Shown: one piece after another, positions 15,761 to 24,039 of the stretch
How positions within the stretch are numbered: the first letter of the stretch is position 1
Layout: every line of letters starts with the position of its first letter
Source of the DNA: JANQKX01 sp039028695
Lineage (GTDB): Bacteria > Pseudomonadota > Alphaproteobacteria > Kiloniellales > Kiloniellaceae
Assembly: GCA_039028695.1 (NCBI GenBank)
Contig: JBCCHN010000077.1
Span: forward strand, 1 to 24,134
DNA: 24,134 nt
Direction of reading: 5' to 3'
Position numbers and translations under genes: made by a program
The notes under the pieces: generated by a model
Database searches by the model: none
Told to the model about the DNA's origin: nothing
The model's input: only the letters and a program-made list of their open reading frames with translations

Positions 15761-17653
15761 TCAGCCCTCGTTCAGAAGGTTGCCGGTGTCAGCCAACAAG
15801 GGCACCGTGGGGCGGACCGCCGGGTCTCGTCGCTGAGCCTCAAGCAAGATGTCACGGGCGATGGGCGCGGCGGATTTGGAGCCGCCGCCATGTTCCACAA
15901 CCACCGCACAAGCATAGCGCGGATTGTGGATCGGAGCATAGGCGACGAATAGCCCATGATCCCGCCGACGCCAAGGCAGCTGTTCGTTCTTTGTGACTCC
16001 GGCGGCGCGCTCGGCCATGGTGATGCGACGCACCTGAGACGTGCCCGTCTTGCCCGCCAACTCCTGCCCTTCCTCGGTGATTCGATAGGCGTATGCCGTG
16101 CCCCGCTCGCTGTTGGAGACCGCATCCATGGAGCGATGAATGATGTCGAGATGAGCCTGCTTAAAGCCGAGGGACTCAAATTCCGGAATTGGCGGCGCCT
16201 CAAATTCCGGCGCCACATCGGCCCGGATACCCCTGGCCAATCGGGGGGTCACCGCCTTGCCGCTGGCCAAACGGGCTGCCATCACCCCGAGCTGCAAGGG
16301 CGTCGTCAAAACAAAACCCTGTCCGATCGAGGTCACCAACGTCTCGCCGCCCTGCCAGGGCTCGCCGATGTTTGCCAACTTCCAGTCGCGTGTCGGAATC
16401 ACGCCGGCCCGCTCATGGGGTAGGTCGATGCCGGTCAGAGCCCCCAGGCCCAAGCGCTTGGCCATGACCGAAATGTTATCGATCCCGACCTTGCGTGCGA
16501 TGTCGTAAAAATAGACGTCGCAAGAACGCTGAATGCCTTGGATCATGTTAAGCCAACCGTGCCCGCCCCGTTTCCAGCAGTGGAAGCGGGAACGCCCGAG
16601 CTGCATATGACCCGGACAGAACACCTTGTAGTCTGATCCGATCCCCATCTCCATGGCGGCCAGGGCCACAATCATCTTGAAGGTGGAACCGGGCGCAAAG
16701 GTGCCGTTGATGGACTTATTGGTCAATGGGTGCAGGGGATCATTGATGAGACCCTGCCACTGTTCGTTGGACAGACCAATGTTGAAGGCACTGGGGTCAT
16801 AGCTGGGTACGGAGCTCAATGCCAAAACATCGCCGTTTCTGATATCCAGAATCACGGCGGCGGCACTTTGCTCACTCATCAGGCGTTGATGAACAAAAGT
16901 CTGCAGGCCCGCGTCGATGGTCAACACCAGGGTTTGTCCGGCCTGACCGTCTTCTCGGCTCAGCTCCCGAATGACCCGGCCATAGGCATTCACCTCGACC
17001 TGGCTGGTCCCGGCCGCACCACGGAGCCTTTCTTCGTATTTGAGTTCGATGCCGTTCTTGCCGATGCTAAATCCCGGCAGTTCCAGCAGGGGATCACCGG
17101 TCAGCTCCTTTTCCGACACCGCACCCACGTATCCTAGGATATGGGACAAGACCCCACCGTAGGGATATTCACGGGTCTCGCCGGCTTCGATAAAAACGCC
17201 GGGCAAATCCGGACTGTTGACCTCGATCTGGGCCACATCCCGCCAGGGCAAATTTTCCCGAATCGTGACCGGGACAAAGCCGCGCTTGCGGCGAATGTCC
17301 CGGCGGATCCGTTCAATCTCCTTATCCGATAGATTGATGACTTGAGACAAACGAGCCAGGGTGACGTCCAGCTCACTAATTTGCTCGCGGACCATCACCA
17401 ACCGAAAATCCTGCTGGTTTCGCGCCAAGGGCTGGCCGAAACGATCCACGATATAGCCCCGGGTCGGCGGCACCAGGCGCAGATTGATGCGATTCTCCTC
17501 GGCCAAGGTCAGATAGCGGTCGGACTCCACAATTTGCAGGTAATACATCCGGCCCGCCAGGGCCGCCAGCAGGGCGGCCTGCCCCCCGGCCAGAAACAGC
17601 GCACGCCGGGTAAAGCTCTTGGAGCGTTCGCTTTCTTCTTCTTTCCTGGCCAT
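15761..17653 (-). CDS. mrdA: Penicillin-binding protein 2 (peptidoglycan D,D-transpeptidase MrdA)
   Basis: A 630-residue class B PBP that cross-links peptidoglycan during cell elongation. It has an N-terminal membrane anchor (about 17-40), a PBP-dimer domain (about 55-225) and a transpeptidase domain with Ser323 in STFK (323-326), SCD at 377-379 and KTGT at 535-538. The segment between STFK and SCD carries Cys346, His358 and Cys359 near GHGWLN, where E. coli PBP2 binds zinc. The ATG follows GGGAG by 3 nt. The gene lies 36 bp after mreD and 5 bp before rodA. Confidence 0.96.
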   Translation of the reverse strand: MARKEEESERSKSFTRRALFLAGGQAALLAALAGRMYYLQIVESDRYLTLAEENRINLRLVPPTRGYIVDRFGQPLARNQQDFRLVMVREQISELDVTLARLSQVINLSDKEIERIRRDIRRKRGFVPVTIRENLPWRDVAQIEVNSPDLPGVFIEAGETREYPYGGVLSHILGYVGAVSEKELTGDPLLELPGFSIGKNGIELKYEERLRGAAGTSQVEVNAYGRVIRELSREDGQAGQTLVLTIDAGLQTFVHQRLMSEQSAAAVILDIRNGDVLALSSVPSYDPSAFNIGLSNEQWQGLINDPLHPLTNKSINGTFAPGSTFKMIVALAAMEMGIGSDYKVFCPGHMQLGRSRFHCWKRGGHGWLNMIQGIQRSCDVYFYDIARKVGIDNISVMAKRLGLGALTGIDLPHERAGVIPTRDWKLANIGEPWQGGETLVTSIGQGFVLTTPLQLGVMAARLASGKAVTPRLARGIRADVAPEFEAPPIPEFESLGFKQAHLDIIHRSMDAVSNSERGTAYAYRITEEGQELAGKTGTSQVRRITMAERAAGVTKNEQLPWRRRDHGLFVAYAPIHNPRYACAVVVEHGGGSKSAAPIARDILLEAQRRDPAVRPTVPLLADTGNLLNEG

Positions 17654-17689
17654 TGGCTCCCGCCCGAAAACCGCCGCAAGACGGCTGGG

Positions 17690-18199
17690 TTAACGCTCAA
17701 AGGCGCGCTGGCCGCGCACCATGAGCCATGCAAAACAAGGATAGACCGCCACTGTTAGCAAGAACTGAAACAGCAGCGGCATGGGATCCACAAACAACAT
17801 CATGCTGAAGGAAATCAGCAACCACATCAAAGCGAAGGCCGCCGCCGAAAAAATAGAAAACAGCAACCATATTTTGGCAAAAGAAGCGGATACAAAGCGC
17901 CGGCGCTGTGCGTTAACCGCCGCCTGCAGAGACAAAAAAGCGATGGCCGAAACACCAATGGGCCCGCCTGATAAAAGATCCTGCACCAAGCCAATGAGAA
18001 ACACCGCCCACAACGGAAATAGGTCAGGCTTGTAAACAGCCCAATAAAAAACCGCGATCAGCGGCAACATGGGCATGATGTGGGAGAGGGATGGTGCGGG
18101 AAGGGGCAAGGCGCTGGCCACCACCAGCATCAAGGTAATGAGACAGGGAAACAAAGCGCGGACGACAACATCCAGGCGCTGCCAGAAGGTTAGTTTCAC
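17690..18199 (-). CDS. mreD: Rod-shape-determining protein MreD
   Basis: A 169-residue integral membrane protein with about five to six helices and the family-typical PLIAVFYWAVYKPDLFPLWAV and QDLLSGGPIGVSA segments. MreD helps MreC and RodA-PBP2 assemble in the inner membrane. The start is GTG and overlaps the mreC stop (GTGA at 18199-18196), so translation is coupled. Confidence 0.93.
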   Translation of the reverse strand: MKLTFWQRLDVVVRALFPCLITLMLVVASALPLPAPSLSHIMPMLPLIAVFYWAVYKPDLFPLWAVFLIGLVQDLLSGGPIGVSAIAFLSLQAAVNAQRRRFVSASFAKIWLLFSIFSAAAFALMWLLISFSMMLFVDPMPLLFQFLLTVAVYPCFAWLMVRGQRAFER

Positions 18200-19137
18200 G
18201 GCTCTTGAGACTCTCCCCCTCTTGGTGGTGTGGAGACATCCGCCGTCCCGCTGGACTGGGCCAGAGCCTGGCCCGTCAGGGTTTTGTCCAAGGAACGAAG
18301 AATTCCCGGCAGCTCATAATCCAAGACGCGCAAGAATTCCATATGATCCCAATCCACAAAGGGCCGCACTTTGATGGTCCCGTCCGCGACCTGGGACACC
18401 AAACCAACGGGTACGCCGACGGGAAAAACCCCGCCGTGCCCCGAGGTGGCGACCCTGTCACCGGGCAGGACTTCGGCCGTAGGGCCCAGATAGAGTAAGG
18501 CAGGTTGAGCGGTGTTATCGCCCCCCAAAACCGCCCGGTATCGTCGCCCGCCAACCACGACGGGAATGCGGCTGTTCATGTCGGTGAGCAACAACACCCG
18601 GGCCGATCGCTGGCCCACCTCGGCAATCCGGCCCACCAGGCCTTCACCGGTTACAGCCGCCTGACCGCGGGTAATGCCCTCCCGATCGCCGGCGTTGATG
18701 AGAACAGAGCGGACAAAGGCGCCACCGGGATCACCTACAACCCGGGCCGACACATAGCGCATGCGCGGGTCCGGTGCCATTTTGGTGAGGCGCCGCAAGG
18801 CCTCATTCTCCGCATCCAGGCGGTGAGCGGCGGCCTCCCAATGGAGCAGACGCTCATTCTGCGATCGCAAGCGTTGATTTTCAGCCCGCAAATCCGCCAT
18901 TTCCTGAGCGCTGGCGATGGCATCGCCCACCGTATCGACGGGGCGGACCAAGAGGTCCAAAAAGGGCGCCACACCATCCATCACGGCGACCCGCGCCCGT
19001 TCGATCAAAAGCGCATCCGACCGGCCCAAGAGCATGAGGGCAAAAGCCACGGAAATCAGGAAGATAAAGGCAATCCGGGGCCACCACGCCTTGATCGGCG
19101 TTGCCACGCGAGAAACAGAGCCAGCCAGCTTGCTCAC
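18196..19137 (-). CDS. mreC: Rod-shape-determining protein MreC
   Basis: A 313-residue bitopic protein: short cytoplasmic tail, a membrane helix (about 21-38), a coiled coil (about 70-118, rich in Glu, Arg and Leu with LRAENQRLRSQNERLL), and a C-terminal beta-rich periplasmic domain (VLINAGDREGI, LLTDMNSRIPV). MreC activates PBP2 in the elongasome. The start is GTG 19137, preceded by a strong GGAGG. It is separated from mreB by 152 bp, unlike the tight spacing of the later genes. The C-terminal tail is Gly/Ser/Pro-rich and probably disordered. Confidence 0.95.
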   Translation of the reverse strand: MSKLAGSVSRVATPIKAWWPRIAFIFLISVAFALMLLGRSDALLIERARVAVMDGVAPFLDLLVRPVDTVGDAIASAQEMADLRAENQRLRSQNERLLHWEAAAHRLDAENEALRRLTKMAPDPRMRYVSARVVGDPGGAFVRSVLINAGDREGITRGQAAVTGEGLVGRIAEVGQRSARVLLLTDMNSRIPVVVGGRRYRAVLGGDNTAQPALLYLGPTAEVLPGDRVATSGHGGVFPVGVPVGLVSQVADGTIKVRPFVDWDHMEFLRVLDYELPGILRSLDKTLTGQALAQSSGTADVSTPPRGGESQEP

Positions 19138-19165
19138 AGGTCCTCCGGATCGTGCGTTACGGCAT

Positions 19166-19183
19166 CGCGAGCCCCATCTCGCG
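19166..19183 (-). promoter_or_regulatory. Hairpin in the mreB-mreC gap, upstream of the mreC RBS
   Basis: CGCGAG and CTCGCG form a perfect 6-bp stem with a 6-nt loop, about 20 bp before the GGAGG of mreC. A second weaker stem (GGGTAAC with GTTGCCC, one wobble) lies at about 19206-19223. Neither is followed by a T-run on the minus strand, so processing or stability control is more likely than termination. Confidence 0.35.
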
Positions 19184-19289
19184 CGGCGTAATCACAGCCA
19201 TTTTTCAGGGCAACTCGTGTTACCCTAAGTCATTACTTAAGAAAAATGAAGAAATCGTTGAGGCTTTTTTGTTCACTTTTCCATAAAGA

Positions 19290-20330
19290 TTAGTAGCTTG
19301 TGGTCAAAACCGACTTCATTGCTTTAAGTTCCTCCAAGCAACGGCCGGTGCCCAGCGCCACACAACTCAACGGATCATCAGCGATAAAAACCGGCAAACC
19401 GGTCGAGGCGCGCAGAACATAGTCCATGTTGCCCAAAAGCGCGCCGCCCCCCGTCAAGACAATCCCTTTATCCACGATGTCGGCCGCCAGCTCCGGCGCC
19501 GTATGCTCCAAGGCGACCTTGACCGCCTCCACAATGGCCCCAACCGGCTCAGCCAAGGATTCCGCCACCTGGCGCTCGGAAATGACGATTTCCTTTGGCA
19601 CGCCGTTCATCAAATCGCGGCCCTTGATCTCCATTGTACCGCCCTCGCCATCCTCAGGCGGGCAGGCCGACCCAATCTCTTTTTTGATCCGCTCGGCCGA
19701 GGCCTCACCCACGAGCAGATTATGGTTACGCCGTATATAGGCGATGATGGCCTCATCCAGCTTGTCACCGCCAACTCGGACCGAGCGGGCATAGACGATG
19801 CCGCCTAAGGACAAGACCGCAACTTCGGTCGTACCGCCGCCAATGTCGACCACCATAGAGCCGGTGGGCTCGGTGACCGGCAGGCCGGCGCCGATGGCGG
19901 CTGCCATGGGCTCTTCGATCAGGTGGGCAATACGGGCCCCTGCGCTTTCGGCGGATTCCTGGATGGCCCGGCGCTCGACCGCAGTCGACCCCGAAGGCAC
20001 ACAAATGATCACTTCCGGTCGGGCAAAGGAGCGGCGATTGTGCACCTTGCGAATAAAGTGCTTGATCATCTCCTCAGCGACTTCGAAATCGGCAATGACA
20101 CCATCGCGCAAGGGTCGAATAGCCTCGATAAAGCCAGGGGTGCGGCCCAACATCATTTTGGCTTCGTCACCCACAGACAAGACCTGTTTGCGGCCCTTCA
20201 CTTCAGAAATGGCAACCACCGACGGCTCATTCAGCACGATGCCGCGGCCCTTCACATAAACCAAGGTATTGGCGGTGCCGAGATCGATCGCCATATCGTT
20301 GGACAGCATGCCGAGCAAACCAGAGAACAT
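19290..20330 (-). CDS. mreB: Actin-like rod-shape protein MreB
   Basis: A 346-residue bacterial actin that organises the elongasome along the inner membrane. Visible ATP-binding elements are phosphate-1 (DLGTANT, 16-22), catalytic Glu140 in EEPMAAAIG, phosphate-2 (DIGGGTTEV, 162-170) and the adenosine motif (GIVLTGGGALL, 289-299). The N-terminus MFSGLLGMLS could form the membrane-binding amphipathic helix. ATG 20330 follows a GAGG. First gene of the mreBCD-mrdA-rodA operon. Confidence 0.97.
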   Translation of the reverse strand: MFSGLLGMLSNDMAIDLGTANTLVYVKGRGIVLNEPSVVAISEVKGRKQVLSVGDEAKMMLGRTPGFIEAIRPLRDGVIADFEVAEEMIKHFIRKVHNRRSFARPEVIICVPSGSTAVERRAIQESAESAGARIAHLIEEPMAAAIGAGLPVTEPTGSMVVDIGGGTTEVAVLSLGGIVYARSVRVGGDKLDEAIIAYIRRNHNLLVGEASAERIKKEIGSACPPEDGEGGTMEIKGRDLMNGVPKEIVISERQVAESLAEPVGAIVEAVKVALEHTAPELAADIVDKGIVLTGGGALLGNMDYVLRASTGLPVFIADDPLSCVALGTGRCLEELKAMKSVLTTSY

Positions 20331-20494
20331 TAAAATTCCTCACTCACCTAGGGAACCGCGCGGTTCCAATAGACTCAACAATCCGGCCAGTCTTCATCGC
20401 CAAAGTGCGCAAGCAACCCAGGCAGCATCGTCTTTCCCCATCAAGCCCGCTGAGACGCGCGCACGCTCTAACGCCCCCGGGAAAAGAACGGAGA

Positions 20495-20524
20495 ATAGTC
20501 CGCTTTTTCTCAGAGTCGTGTCAA
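20495..20524 (-). promoter_or_regulatory. Candidate promoter of the mreB operon
   Basis: On the minus strand a perfect TTGACA (20519-20524) is followed after 18 bp by GACTAT (20495-20500). The -35 matches the sigma-70 consensus fully; the -10 matches three of six bases. It would give a leader of about 155 nt before the mreB ATG. No competing minus-strand promoter was noticed nearer to the gene. Confidence 0.5.
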
Positions 20525-21030
20525 AGGCCTTGAAAAGGTTAACAGCCAGAAAAGAGCAAATTTTCCGCCCTTTTTTCTGCTTTAGCCCCATGCTTGTCTC
20601 TTCAAGAGAGCGCTCGCATTGATTTCGAAAACTGGTCATCTTTTAAAAATTCACTTACTCAAACCGACCCGCTCCTTATGCCGCCAAGAGCACCGGATAT
20701 CCTGCGAGATCACGACAACCTTCTTGGCAGAAAGGGTCCAAGCCGGAGCCCAATTTGTTAACAATAACTAGTTGGAAAGCTTTAAAGATTGCTGAATTGG
20801 GGCCAATTAAGTGTAAAATGCCAAATGGGTTGATTGCCTTGACCGGTGCCCCTTCTCCCTATCTTTCGCATGACTTGAAGAGTGCGCCGAAAGCCAAATA
20901 AAATTGTCTTAAATTGTGGTAGAAATTGATAATCAGAATCAAGCGCTTAGTCTTCCCCCTCGAATATTAATGGTCTTTTGAAAATCAGGCCTTGACCAGC
21001 TTAGGAAAATAATGGGAGCGGGAGAAAATC

Positions 21031-21061
21031 ACAAAAAGAAAGGGCGAGCCGAGGCTCGCCC
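21031..21061 (-). terminator. Rho-independent terminator after the solute-binding-protein gene
   Basis: GGGCGAGCC (21042-21050) and GGCTCGCCC (21053-21061) form a 9-bp GC-rich stem, realistically 8 bp with a 4-nt loop. Read on the minus strand it is followed by a U-rich run (complement of 21031-21041). It starts 24 bp after the stop codon of the minus-strand gene. Confidence 0.9.
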
Positions 21062-21085
21062 CCTGATACGCCAACGATGCCATGA

Positions 21086-22684
21086 TCAGACCAGCCACCA
21101 GCGCTCCATCGCGCGGTGACCGTCAAGGGTCCAGTTGCCGGCCATCTTGCCGCTATTTTGCACGTTGTCTCGATGGGCATAAACAAAGTTCTGGAAAATG
21201 GGAACGATGACGCCGCCTTCGTCGCGCATGATGGTTTGCATCTCATGATAGATTTCAGAACGACGCTCGTCGTCAAGCTCGGCGCGTCCCTCAACCAATA
21301 ACTGATTGAAACGGTCATGCTCAAAGTGCGTATCGTTCCAAGCAGCACCGGCTGCATAAGCAAGAGTGAACATTACATCCGGGGTGGGACGGGCACCCCA
21401 GCTGGCAACGCTAAAGGGCTTAACATTCCAGACGTTGGACCAATAACCATCATTGGGCTCACGCAGCACCTCGATATTGATCCCCGCCGGCGCGGCCCGC
21501 TCTTTAAAGAGTATCGCCGTGTCCGTGGCTCCGGCATAGGGAACCTCCGACGTGGAGAGCACTAAGTTCAAAGAGTCATGCCCTGCCTTTTTTAAATGAA
21601 ACTTGGCTCTGTCCGAATCATATTGCCGCTGTTCGATATCGGCCCAATACGGCACCGTGGGCCCAATCGGCGTATCGTTGCCAAGCGTGCCGAACCCTCG
21701 CAGGACCGTATCCAGCAACTCTTGACGCGGAAAGGCATACTTCAAGGCTAATCGCACATCGTTGCTCTCAAAGGGAGATACGTCCATGAACATGGGGAGG
21801 GTGTAGTGAGATCCGCTCGGCACGTTCATTATGGAAATGTTTGGATCTTTAGCCATCAGGTGCGCGGTTTTTTTGTCTACTGCTGAAATCGCATCCAAAT
21901 CGCCCGAGGTAATCGCCGTGCCGCGGGCGTTGGCATCGGCAATAGCAATCAGTTCGATGGTGTCGAACCAGGCATGGTCGTCCTTGAAGAAGTTGGGATG
22001 TCGCTTGAAGGCAGACCGCACACCCGGCTCATGATTTTCAATCATATAACCACCGGTACCGTTGCCACTCGCCGTGTCCACATTGCCTTCACCATCCGAC
22101 GGCAGCATGACCAAATGGTAGTCGGTCAAAACATAGGGAAAGTCGGCGGACCCTGCGGACAAACGCACTTGCAGAGTGGTATCGTCTAGAGCCGTAATCT
22201 CCTCGACACCCTCCAGCAAGGCCTTGGCCGCCGACTGAGAGTCCTCGCCACGATGATAGTTCAGGGAGTCCCGTGCATCGCTGGCCGTGAAGGTCTTACC
22301 ATCGTGAAACTCCACGCCCTTGCGCAGCTTGAAGGTCCAAGTCACCGCGTCGGGTGTGGATTCCCAACTCTCGGCAATATCGGGCCCAACCAGGTTATTC
22401 TCGGAAATTTCCGTTAAGTAACTGCGGATACCATGGTTCATATGGATCATATAACCCGATACCGTGGTCGCGGGATCCAGCCGGTCCGTAGTATTGCCAT
22501 CATCCATTCCAATACGGAAATGTCCACCACGGGTGGGAGCCGCCGCAGCGGCCTTGCTGTATAGGCTGCTCGCCGCCGCCAGAGATAAGCCGGCCATGCT
22601 GGCGCTTGCCATGAAGTCACGGCGGCTCATCTTGCGGCTGCGGACGGCCGTGGTCAGATGATCCAGGTAGGTGTCCTTGCTCAT
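21086..22684 (-). CDS. ABC transporter solute-binding protein, family 5 (peptide/opine type), Tat-exported
   Basis: A 532-residue precursor with a twin-arginine signal (SRRDFM at 20-25, an Ala-rich hydrophobic stretch, likely cleavage around residues 48-50). The mature part is a family-5 extracellular solute-binding protein: LDPATTVSG, the family signature near GPDIAESWESTPDAVTWTFKLRKGVEFHDGKTFTASD, and a C-terminal ligand-domain segment ending in IVPIFQNFVYAHRDNVQ. Such proteins deliver oligopeptides, opines, nickel or other solutes to a membrane permease. No permease or ATPase gene is adjacent downstream. ATG 22684 follows AAGGAG at ideal spacing. It lies 301 bp after the proline-racemase-family gene on the same strand, so a hydroxyproline- or peptide-related ligand is possible but unproven. 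Confidence 0.92.
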   Translation of the reverse strand: MSKDTYLDHLTTAVRSRKMSRRDFMASASMAGLSLAAASSLYSKAAAAAPTRGGHFRIGMDDGNTTDRLDPATTVSGYMIHMNHGIRSYLTEISENNLVGPDIAESWESTPDAVTWTFKLRKGVEFHDGKTFTASDARDSLNYHRGEDSQSAAKALLEGVEEITALDDTTLQVRLSAGSADFPYVLTDYHLVMLPSDGEGNVDTASGNGTGGYMIENHEPGVRSAFKRHPNFFKDDHAWFDTIELIAIADANARGTAITSGDLDAISAVDKKTAHLMAKDPNISIMNVPSGSHYTLPMFMDVSPFESNDVRLALKYAFPRQELLDTVLRGFGTLGNDTPIGPTVPYWADIEQRQYDSDRAKFHLKKAGHDSLNLVLSTSEVPYAGATDTAILFKERAAPAGINIEVLREPNDGYWSNVWNVKPFSVASWGARPTPDVMFTLAYAAGAAWNDTHFEHDRFNQLLVEGRAELDDERRSEIYHEMQTIMRDEGGVIVPIFQNFVYAHRDNVQNSGKMAGNWTLDGHRAMERWWLV

Positions 22685-22798
22685 CTTGCGCTCCTTATTT
22701 TGATCGTGGGCTCAGATTTGTTGGGTCTGAATTCAGCTTGTCGTCGGTCGACCAAAAGAAACCTGACACTGCACCAATCGGCCACTTTTTGGGCTGCC

Positions 22799-22834
22799 GA
22801 AGGACCGCCTATGGGTAGGAAATTTCGGTCCTTC
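22799..22834 (-). promoter_or_regulatory. Structured leader hairpin upstream of the solute-binding-protein gene
   Basis: GAAGGACCG (22799-22807) and CGGTCCTTC (22826-22834) form a perfect 9-bp stem. Inside the 18-nt loop CCTA and TAGG form a nested 4-bp stem. It lies 115-150 bp before the start codon. No T-run follows on the minus strand, so it is not a classic terminator; it could be an mRNA stabiliser, an attenuator part or a protein-binding site. Confidence 0.5.
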
Positions 22835-22897
22835 TTCGGTTTCTAAAAGCCAACCCCTGATCAAATAGGGTAGCGATAGCCTCATCTCTTATATTGA

Positions 22898-22914
22898 TCA
22901 TTACAGTCATTACA
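22898..22914. repeat. Tandem 8-bp repeat TCATTACA, 9-bp period
   Basis: TCATTACA occurs at 22898-22905 and again at 22907-22914, one base apart (TGTAATGA twice on the minus strand). It lies just upstream of a possible -10 for the solute-binding-protein gene and could be an activator site. Two short copies may also be chance in AT-rich DNA. Confidence 0.4.
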
Positions 22915-22985
22915 TTGAACAAAATAACCAAAACATGGACTTTGACTGCAACCATGCAGGATCCATAGCAACCATCTTGGGAAAT

Positions 22986-24035
22986 TCATGGCTGGGGAAT
23001 TTGGTGGTTTATGCCATTGCCCCAGGTATCGGCGACGGTGAACCCGGCACGGAAGGGATCATCGGGGTCTGCCCCCAGCTGATGGATGCCAATGATCCAG
23101 GCCCGTCCGGTAATCTGCGGGATAATGGCGCGGCGCCCGCCGATCTCGGTCTGGCGGTCGATCTTCGCCCGAAAGCGGCTGCCGATGGTCGAGTGCATGT
23201 CCACGTCTTGACCGATATGCACGTCACCGCGCTCCAACAACACAGCGAGGCGCGCAGCCGTTCCAGTACCGCAAGGGGAACGATCCATGCGACCAGGCGG
23301 CATAACGGTACCATTCACGAAAGACTCTTTTCGGCCTGGGTCCCTATCGCAATACATGACGAATTCGATTTCCCTGAAGTCTTGGATGACCGGATGAGCG
23401 ACGGAGATTTGTTCCTGCGCAGCGCCTTTAATTTTATGGCTCATCGCAACCATGTCCTGGGCCGATCCGGGCTCAATCCGAACTCCAAGGTCACGGGCAT
23501 TCGGCAAGACGTAATAGACACCGCCAAAGGCCACATCGACCATTAGGGTGCCAAGACCGGGCACCTCAAGAGGATGAGACAGGTGCTCAACAAAACTTGG
23601 AAAAAATTCGAGGGTGACCGCTTCGACCTTGCCGGACCGACAGCGTGCATTGGCGATGACCAAACCCGCCGCGGTTTCCAAGACCACCCGAGTATGTGGC
23701 TCACTCTGGCCCAATATTCCGGTTTCCAGCAGCACCGTCGTCACGCAAATGGCATTGGAGCCCGACATGGCATGGGAGCCGTCGGCCTGCATGGGAATGA
23801 AGGCAGCATCGGCGCGCGGATCCGTGGGCGGCAGCAGCAGATTTGCCGTCATCTGTGCGCAACCGCGGGGCTCAAAAAGACAAAATTTCCTTAAATCATC
23901 CCCTGGCCCATTAAGATAGGAGAGCTTCTCTAAAAGGGATGGACCCGGAATATTCAAAACACCGCCCGTAATGACTCGACCGATTTCCCCTTCGGCATGG
24001 GCCTCGATGGCAGTGATTGTCCGTTCCCACCGCAT
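22986..24035 (-). CDS. Proline racemase family enzyme (hydroxyproline 2-epimerase or trans-3-hydroxyproline dehydratase-like)
   Basis: A 349-residue protein, full length for the proline racemase superfamily, whose members abstract the alpha-proton of proline or hydroxyproline with two active-site thiols. The first site is MSGSNAIC (90-97): Ser91 replaces the usual Cys and Ser93 the usual His of MCGH. The second site is intact, with Cys255 in DRSPCGTGTA. GRVITGG (19-25) and the C-terminal GFTVADTWG also fit. A Ser/Cys pair argues against plain proline racemase; hydroxyproline epimerase or trans-3-hydroxy-L-proline dehydratase are the candidates. The frame stays open upstream, but ATG 24035 is chosen because GGAGAGG lies 7 nt before it and the conserved sequence begins there. 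It lies 301 bp upstream of the solute-binding-protein gene on the same strand. Confidence 0.88.
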   Translation of the reverse strand: MRWERTITAIEAHAEGEIGRVITGGVLNIPGPSLLEKLSYLNGPGDDLRKFCLFEPRGCAQMTANLLLPPTDPRADAAFIPMQADGSHAMSGSNAICVTTVLLETGILGQSEPHTRVVLETAAGLVIANARCRSGKVEAVTLEFFPSFVEHLSHPLEVPGLGTLMVDVAFGGVYYVLPNARDLGVRIEPGSAQDMVAMSHKIKGAAQEQISVAHPVIQDFREIEFVMYCDRDPGRKESFVNGTVMPPGRMDRSPCGTGTAARLAVLLERGDVHIGQDVDMHSTIGSRFRAKIDRQTEIGGRRAIIPQITGRAWIIGIHQLGADPDDPFRAGFTVADTWGNGINHQIPQP

Positions 24036-24039
24036 GTAA

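Larger units (their letters stand above)
20331..21085. other. 755-bp non-coding region between the mre operon and the solute-binding-protein gene
   Basis: No convincing gene, tRNA or known RNA was seen. The part nearest mreB holds a candidate promoter (20495-20524) and adjoining dyads at 20597-20609 (TCTCTT, one base, AAGAGA) and 20608-20615 (GAGCGCTC). The middle (20750-20960) is AT-rich compared with its neighbours and holds TTGTTAACAA (20756-20765) and AATTGG-GG-CCAATT (20796-20809). The far end holds the terminator at 21031-21061. A small minus-strand frame at 20394-20639 has no recognisable features and is not called. Confidence 0.6.
22685..22985. other. 301-bp gap between racemase-family gene and solute-binding-protein gene
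   Basis: No coding sequence is supported. Minus-strand content in order of transcription: an 8-bp direct repeat GCAACCAT (22968-22975 and 22948-22955), a tandem repeat at 22898-22914, an AT-rich stretch with TATAAG near 22888-22893 that could be a -10, the long hairpin at 22799-22834, and the ribosome-binding site of the next gene. The arrangement suggests a separate promoter with a structured leader of about 200 nt. Confidence 0.5.

Noticed and set aside
20394..20639. Minus-strand frame of 81 residues upstream of mreB
   Set aside because: It has no recognisable motif and overlaps the best promoter candidate for mreB.
22948..22975. Direct repeat GCAACCAT, two copies 20 bp apart
   Set aside because: It is short, has only two copies and adjoins no clear promoter element; it is probably chance.
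22935..23546. Plus-strand frame of 203 residues within the racemase-family gene
   Set aside because: It is antisense to conserved catalytic motifs of the real gene and has no features of its own.
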